Below are positions 48,157 to 52,368 of a stretch of 52,368 bases of DNA, piece by piece. The stretch comes from a virus. The stretch covers positions 1 through 52,368 of the IMG/VR virus record IMGVR_UViG_3300025645_000102; one strand, written 5' to 3'. Each line of letters starts with the position of its first letter. Positions within the stretch are counted from its first letter, which is position 1. The notes under the pieces are model-generated. The model was not told where the DNA came from, ran no database searches, and saw only the letters and a program-made list of their open reading frames with translations. The position numbers and the translations under genes were made by a program.

Positions 48157-49346
48157 GTATCTTCTCCTGTGGGTTTTCCGCCCTCTTGTCCCGAAACTCC
48201 CGTAGCAGAACCCGCCACGTTTGCTGGGATTCTGATTTTAATCATATCCTCTTCGTCAATTGCAGGAAGTCTAAGCATAGCACGACCTTCATTTCCTGTT
48301 ATGATACCATTATTAACTAGAGCTGAAACTCTTTCGGCTTCCGCTTTTAAATCTGGTATCAAAGAGGGTACTCTATGCGTAGTAAGCTGAATATCGAAAG
48401 CAAAAAATAGCTCTAAAGCTGATTCAAACTTTCGTAACATAGGAAGTATATTAGTATAAAACAATAACTCCAAGTTAGGTTTAATATTAGCATTATTACC
48501 TGAGTTTAGTAAGATAGGTGGTACGCCTAAGGCATAACAAACTTTATCTTCTAGGCTAGTAACACTTTCGGAAAACGCCATTTCTCTGAAGTTAGAGCTG
48601 CCTGTAGTTTTAGCAGTTAAACCTCCGTCTAGAATTAGTGGCTTTCCGTGCCCTCGCTTAGGATTGTATTTAGTAATCCATTCACGTTCCTGTCGTTCTT
48701 TGAACTTTTTACTTAATATCTGGTCAGTCTCAATAATAAGCCCTATTGCAGCACCATTATCAAAGAATTTTTTCTGGAAATCAATCATAGCTTCTCTAGT
48801 CAATAAAGAACCCATAGCGCTGTTTAACCTAGAATCGCCTCTATAAACAGACCTAGTACTATTATCCTTAACAAATATTACCTGCTCTGGTTTATAGTCT
48901 ATTTGCCCATTATATATAAATTTATTTATATAACCTTTGCTGTCTGGAATTATCTCCATAGCACAAGCAGGTAGATGGTAGAATGACGTACCATCAAAAT
49001 GGATGAATGCGTTGCCGTCTATTAGAAAATCCATCAAGACTAATCTTCGAAAAGTGCTAACGTCCATATAGGGGTTTGGTCTAAAGTTTAATAACTTTGA
49101 TAATGTAACACCTCTAGTACTAGGGTATTTACCTGTGAAGGCTAAGATACTACCTACGTCGTAATCGACTAAGGCCGAATTGTCTACTAGCAAGTTTATA
49201 CATCTATTGACTACCTCAACTAATTCATAACTATTTTGAATTGTGTTTAGTTTGGTTTGAGTACTTGCTATATTTGAGCCTTCTTCCCTGGCAATGACTG
49301 CCTGGGCGGGATTTAGCTTCTCTTTTATTCCTTCCCATAGGGACAT
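48153..49346 (-). CDS. HK97-family portal protein
   Basis: The 397-aa protein matches HK97-type portals: an N-terminal YELVEVVNRCINLLVDNSA (~38-58), DFLIDGNAFIHFDG, YHLPACAMEIIPDSKGYI, VIFVKDNSTRSVYRGDSRL, the clip/stem MIDFQKKFFDNGAAIGLIIE, and the SVTSLEDKVCYALGVPPILLNSG wing typical of this family. It forms the dodecameric DNA channel and the packaging motor dock. Preceded by AAGGAGC. It follows the terminase and HNH genes as in HK97. Confidence 0.93.
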   Translation of the reverse strand: MSLWEGIKEKLNPAQAVIAREEGSNIASTQTKLNTIQNSYELVEVVNRCINLLVDNSALVDYDVGSILAFTGKYPSTRGVTLSKLLNFRPNPYMDVSTFRRLVLMDFLIDGNAFIHFDGTSFYHLPACAMEIIPDSKGYINKFIYNGQIDYKPEQVIFVKDNSTRSVYRGDSRLNSAMGSLLTREAMIDFQKKFFDNGAAIGLIIETDQILSKKFKERQEREWITKYNPKRGHGKPLILDGGLTAKTTGSSNFREMAFSESVTSLEDKVCYALGVPPILLNSGNNANIKPNLELLFYTNILPMLRKFESALELFFAFDIQLTTHRVPSLIPDLKAEAERVSALVNNGIITGNEGRAMLRLPAIDEEDMIKIRIPANVAGSATGVSGQEGGKPTGEDT

Positions 49347-49356
49347 GTTTGGCTCC

Positions 49357-49827
49357 TTATATTAACCTAGAAAACCTGTCAGAATTATCAGGGTTAACTA
49401 TAAACTTAGAAAATCGACTAGTAGATTGAGAGTCAGCATCCTTGCCGTGTATTCTTCCATGAATCTTTTTCACCCAAACTTCTTGTTTACCTGCACTAGC
49501 TAGTGTAGGCTCTCTGCCGTAGATTCTATGTAGTTCTTTGTGATGTTTGTTGCAAAGGGTTACAGTATACTCTACCAAATCTACCCAGTTATCTGTATAA
49601 AACTGGTCTCTCATTGCTAATACCTCTTCGTCGGTACTGATAGATATATTGCGGTCTTTGCAGTAATTTTTTAATAAGATAGAAACTGTTGTGTAGTGGT
49701 GTAGTTCTAGGTCTTCCGTAGTACCACAACAAGCACATTTCGTATCTTTTTGATAGTTGGACTTAATCCCATCTCGAATATGCCGTGTGGCTGTTCGTTT
49801 ATTATCAGCTCCAGTGTTAGCTGCCAT
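49357..49827 (-). CDS. HNH endonuclease next to the terminase
   Basis: The 156-aa protein has zinc-binding C31/C34 (CACC), the core LELHHYTT (H43, H44) and a second metal pair with CNKHHKELH (C92, H95, H96, H100), the HNH fold. HNH proteins beside terminase genes, such as HK97 gp74, stimulate or are needed for cos cleavage and packaging. It could instead be a free-standing homing nuclease. It has its own promoter (49855-49883) and starts with MAANTGADNKR behind GGAGAAAG. Confidence 0.82.
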   Translation of the reverse strand: MAANTGADNKRTATRHIRDGIKSNYQKDTKCACCGTTEDLELHHYTTVSILLKNYCKDRNISISTDEEVLAMRDQFYTDNWVDLVEYTVTLCNKHHKELHRIYGREPTLASAGKQEVWVKKIHGRIHGKDADSQSTSRFSKFIVNPDNSDRFSRLI

Positions 49828-49854
49828 TTACTTTCTCCATCTCGAATATACATT

Positions 49855-49883
49855 ATTATACTGTGTCACACTTCAAATGTAAA
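49855..49883 (-). promoter_or_regulatory. Promoter for the HNH gene
   Basis: On the minus strand TTTACA (49883-49878) and TATAAT (49860-49855) are 17 bp apart. The leader carries TTCGAGATGGAGAAA, similar to the early promoters' ATCGAGGAAA. It lies in the 77-bp gap after the large terminase gene. Confidence 0.75.
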
Positions 49884-49904
49884 GCTGTGATTTTTATTTC
49901 AGCA

Positions 49905-51203
49905 CTATATAACATAACTATACAAAGCATAACGCAAAGCATCTCCTAGGTGAGAGAATTGATCGTGCTTAGGTTTCGGGTTGATTAATGAAGGGTTAGG
50001 GTCCCACCTGTAGTTAGCTAGCATAAGTATTACATTTATACAGCTTTCGTCTACGGTTACTTTGTCGTTCTCAAACAATCCTTGCACATAGCTAATTCCA
50101 TCTAGTACTGACTTGTTAGCTTTGTTCGACGGTAAGTCATACATTGCAGCTAAATCTTGTCTGAACTGAGCACTAGCAGGGTCACAAAATACTATATCTA
50201 CGTCCCAGTCGTCAAACGCCTCACTGAACGCAAACGCGTGTTGTTTAGTAGTTCTCTCGTTTTCTTGGTAATCCCACACGATATAAAAATGATCTGCTTC
50301 TGTATCGTAAACTATAACTAAAGCACCAGTATGATCCTTATAGCCAGGATCTATCCCCATTATGTTCTCGTACTTATATGAGTTCTCTTCCCAAGCCATG
50401 TCGCTTAGATCACGGGTGTGCTTCTCTTCATCAAAGCCTTCGTATATTTGTCCTTCGAACGTAGCAAAATCTGCTTCATACTCTTGCTTAAATTCCGCCT
50501 TACTCATTGAGTTCCGGGCGTCTATAATATCGTTACCTACGGTACGAGGGTTATCTCTATACGTTGAGTGAATCGATACCCAGTTTGGGTAGTTAGCGGA
50601 AAATCCTCGTTGGTAGAAGTCATAAAAGTAATTAAGACCACGAGGCGTTGAAATGAAGATACATTTACTGTTTGCTTTGTCCAGTGTTGGACGTAGCTGT
50701 ACGTTAAATACAGAAGCACCGTTGTTTTCTAATGCTGCTTCATCCACTAATATTAAGTCGTACGAGTGTCCAACTAAACTATCAGGGTTGTTGTAAGATC
50801 CAAACTTAATCATCGATCCGTTCTCTAGGTGAATCTCACGTATTGCTTTGTTTTTAGATTCGATTTCTATCTCGAAATCTTTTAGCATCAATACCTGCTC
50901 ATTCCAAGATATATTTGTCAATGAAAAGTTGGGTGATACGATTAGTATCTTTGCTTTAGGTTCTAAAGCTTTCAAGAATGCTAGCGTGTTCGAGATGTAG
51001 GTCTTGCCTGTTCGCCGCGATAAGCAAGCTACTACGAACCTATGCTGGGGATTATTTATTGCGTTAATCAAAGCGATCTGTGGCGCGATTGGCACAACTT
51101 CTCTCAAGGCTAGGAAGTTACCTACGGGTAGCTTTAAGAATCTCTCTTCAACTGGATATTCATCCAAAGTCTCGAAGTTAATATAATCTCTACTTACTTG
51201 CAT
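49905..51203 (-). CDS. terL: Terminase large subunit
   Basis: The 432-aa protein has an ATPase domain with Walker A SRRTGKT (62-68) and Walker B LILVDEAA (D154, E155), motif III FISTPRG (~184-190), and an RNase H-like nuclease with MGIDPG (D285), VFCDPAS (D341) and SHLGDALRYA (D421). It translocates DNA into the prohead and cuts it. The start overlaps the small-subunit gene by 14 bases. The alternation of conserved residues is complete, with no sign of decay. Confidence 0.96.
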   Translation of the reverse strand: MQVSRDYINFETLDEYPVEERFLKLPVGNFLALREVVPIAPQIALINAINNPQHRFVVACLSRRTGKTYISNTLAFLKALEPKAKILIVSPNFSLTNISWNEQVLMLKDFEIEIESKNKAIREIHLENGSMIKFGSYNNPDSLVGHSYDLILVDEAALENNGASVFNVQLRPTLDKANSKCIFISTPRGLNYFYDFYQRGFSANYPNWVSIHSTYRDNPRTVGNDIIDARNSMSKAEFKQEYEADFATFEGQIYEGFDEEKHTRDLSDMAWEENSYKYENIMGIDPGYKDHTGALVIVYDTEADHFYIVWDYQENERTTKQHAFAFSEAFDDWDVDIVFCDPASAQFRQDLAAMYDLPSNKANKSVLDGISYVQGLFENDKVTVDESCINVILMLANYRWDPNPSLINPKPKHDQFSHLGDALRYALYSYVI

Positions 51204-51660
51204 CTGTGCTAGCCCCTAGTATCCTATCTAGCAATGAGTTGTATTTATCTCCGCCATAGCTATTGTTCTGTTGGATCGCTATCAGAGGTGAGTCTTTCTT
51301 CTCTCCAGCTTCTAGCAATTTAAGTTGCATTGCCATTTGATCCATGTTGAACTTGTGCATCTTCTCCATAATCTCTATAATATCTTTACTAGAGCCTAGC
51401 CCAGTCTCATCCATTTCTTCTAGCTTTGATTGCAGTACGGCATCCCACACTGCTCCCATCTTGTCTCTGTTGCGGAAGCCGCTCTCATTGAAAAGTCTAT
51501 CAATGTAGTTGCAAACCTCTCGTTTGCTTAAATGTCTTGTTACTTCATCTAATGGTAGTCCTAGTACTTGGGCCGCTTTTGCAGAATCACTGCCATTTTC
51601 AAGGTAAGCATGTGCGATCTCAAGGCCTTCGGGGCTTATTAGTGTAATCTCTGTTGTCAT
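51190..51660 (-). CDS. terS: Terminase small subunit
   Basis: I take the ATG at 51660 (MTTEITLISPEGLEIAHAYL) behind TAGGAGAAAC; an in-frame ATG at 51711 coincides with the -35 box. The 156-aa protein begins with an HTH-like segment (NGSDSAKAAQVLGLPLDEVTRHLSKREV), then a helical section (MEKMHKFNMDQMAMQLKLLEAG) for oligomerisation and a tail that could contact the large subunit. Small terminases bind the packaging site, often repeats, located beside their own gene; the repeats at 51761-51890 are candidates. It is the first late gene. Confidence 0.82.
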   Translation of the reverse strand: MTTEITLISPEGLEIAHAYLENGSDSAKAAQVLGLPLDEVTRHLSKREVCNYIDRLFNESGFRNRDKMGAVWDAVLQSKLEEMDETGLGSSKDIIEIMEKMHKFNMDQMAMQLKLLEAGEKKDSPLIAIQQNNSYGGDKYNSLLDRILGASTDASK

Positions 51661-51682
51661 AATGTTTCTCCTATATACTGAT

Positions 51683-51711
51683 ACTATACAGAAAAGTGCT
51701 AAGTTTGTCAA
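51683..51711 (-). promoter_or_regulatory. sigma-70 promoter of the late/packaging operon
   Basis: On the minus strand TTGACA (51711-51706) and TATAGT (51688-51683) are 17 bp apart, with TAGGAGAAAC (ribosome binding site) just before the ATG at 51660. It should drive terS and terL. Confidence 0.85.
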
Positions 51712-51760
51712 GGATTTTTGCTATCTTATGGGGTTGCTCGTGGTCTTGGTTAAATTGGGT

Positions 51761-51800
51761 AGACTTTCGTAGACCTTCGTAGACTTTCGTAAATCTTCGC
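51761..51800 (+). repeat. Four 10-bp tandem repeats, AGACTTTCGT
   Basis: Units at 51761, 51771, 51781 and 51791; the first and third are identical, the second differs once and the fourth is degenerate. The 10-bp period places one unit per helical turn, suited to cooperative protein binding on one face. Confidence 0.9.
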
Positions 51801-51802
51801 AT

Positions 51803-51890
51803 AACATCAGAACATCAGAACATCAGAACATCATAACATCAGAACATCAGAACATCAGAACATCAGAACATCAGAACATCAGAACATCAT
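51803..51890 (+). repeat. Eleven 8-bp tandem repeats, AACATCAG
   Basis: Eleven direct units with no spacers run from 51803 to 51890. Units 4 and 11 end in T instead of G. No protein is encoded. The array may be a binding site for a terminase or replication protein. Confidence 0.95.
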
Positions 51891-52066
51891 AACAATTCTG
51901 CTATGTCCAGTGTTGCGGCCACCGCACAAAGCGAAAGCTGCGCCCAAGAAAAGTTGGACGAAAATTCCCCATATCGGGTTTGGAAAGGGGTCTGGGCGTG
52001 TCATCAATATGGGGAGGTCTCGTAACCGCCCCCCCCCTATTGGTGCAACCGCTATAAACTTAGACC

Positions 52067-52368
52067 TTATATGCTTAAGGCCTTGGCAACCCTTCGGGCG
52101 GTTGTTAGTGCATCTAGGCTAAACAACTCTCGACCTAATGAATAGTTGCTTAGGGCTGCTCTCAAGCTGCTCTCTGCTGCTGCTGCATTGTCTACCTTAT
52201 AAAGCTCGATTGTAAGGTTGGTATTCATAGTGATATAAGCCCTCAAACGCTCATACCCGTTAGTAGTCATACCCACCTTTAAACACGTCTCAGCAGCACC
52301 TACAACGCCTGACCTGTTATCTAGGGCGTCAGTGATGTATATGTAGTTCTCACCTTTATAGAAGCATT
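52067..52368 (-). CDS. Partial T5orf172/Mug113-like (GIY-YIG-type) protein, 5' end outside the window
   Basis: The frame ending with TAA at 52067 stays open to the right edge (about 100 codons), beyond the GTG at 52276 that could look like a start. The product reads YKGENYIYITD, then CLKVGMTTNGYERLRAYITMNTN, then DNAAAAESSLRAAL. The pattern (YIYI, KVGxT, RLxxY, then a conserved acidic residue with AAESSL) matches the T5orf172/Mug113 family, a GIY-YIG-like nuclease fold. Catalytic ability cannot be judged from a partial sequence. It is transcribed leftward into the repeat region. Confidence 0.65.
   Translation of the reverse strand, partial: CFYKGENYIYITDALDNRSGVVGAAETCLKVGMTTNGYERLRAYITMNTNLTIELYKVDNAAAAESSLRAALSNYSLGRELFSLDALTTARRVAKALSI

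Larger units (their letters stand above)
51712..52066. other. Gene-free region, candidate packaging (cos) site
   Basis: About 355 bp without a credible gene. It holds, left to right, 10-bp repeats (51761-51800), 8-bp repeats (51803-51890), a GC-rich fold with two hairpins inside a closing stem (51905-51959), an inverted repeat CCCCATAT/ATATGGGG (51967-51974 and 52007-52014) and a run of nine C (52029-52037). Its place directly upstream of the small terminase gene is where cos sites usually lie. The rightward 70-aa frame at 51910-52122 appears spurious. Confidence 0.6.

Noticed and set aside
51661-51711. Small terminase start at 51711
   Set aside because: The extra codons coincide with the -35 and -10 boxes of the promoter; the ATG at 51660 has AGGAG.
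51803-51890. CRISPR array
   Set aside because: Units are only 8 bp and contiguous, with no spacers.
51910-52122. Rightward 70-aa Pro/Arg-rich ORF in the packaging region
   Set aside because: Overlaps hairpins, the poly-C run and the antisense partial gene; no ribosome binding site. It looks like a by-product of GC-rich DNA.

Overview
The window looks like most of the genome of a tailed double-stranded DNA bacteriophage with siphovirus-type (long, non-contractile tail) genes. It is AT-rich and gene-dense, with many ATGA or 1 to 8 nt overlaps between genes. The host cannot be named from the sequence. Near-consensus sigma-70 promoters (TTGACA, 17 bp, TATAAT) and stem-loop/T-run terminators point to a bacterium with ordinary sigma-70 signals, plausibly a gammaproteobacterium (inference). 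I see no tRNA, integrase, repressor, holin or endolysin. A gene runs off the right edge, so the window is probably not the whole genome.

Positions 1-21657 form a rightward early/replication arm. It opens with two unknown genes and a dNMP-kinase-like P-loop protein. Next comes a ~430 bp promoter-led region without a gene that folds into many helices (candidate structured RNA and/or origin). It is followed by a large protein combining a primase-like N-terminus with an SF2 (UL9-like) helicase. Then come small regulators, a PC4-like ssDNA-binding protein, a split NAD+ DNA ligase (two genes), a Myb-like-repeat DNA-binding protein, a DnaB-type helicase, a DnaG/TOPRIM primase, a family A DNA polymerase, a UvsW/D10-like helicase, an ssDNA-binding protein candidate, SbcD/SbcC-like nuclease subunits, a PD-(D/E)XK nuclease, a flap endonuclease and dUTPase. 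From memory, this content and order closely match the replication block of phage T5.

Positions 21658-51711 are the leftward late arm, read from right to left: small and large terminase, HNH nuclease, HK97-type portal, a fused prohead protease/scaffold/major capsid, connector and neck proteins, tail terminator, two related tail-tube proteins, a tail assembly chaperone pair apparently joined by +1 frameshifting, tape measure, distal tail protein, a large tail-tip hub, two fibres of about 1,900 and 1,800 aa, and a DUF4376-like protein. The arms converge on a bidirectional terminator at 21628-21657.

Positions 51712-52066, upstream of the small terminase, are gene-free. They hold 10-bp and 8-bp tandem repeats, a GC-rich fold and an 8-bp inverted repeat, and are the best candidate for the packaging (cos) region. 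A partial leftward gene resembling the T5orf172/Mug113 (GIY-YIG-like) family fills the right edge.

The phage therefore joins a T5-like replication system to an HK97/lambda-like head and tail. All names come from motifs read by eye; no database search was run.
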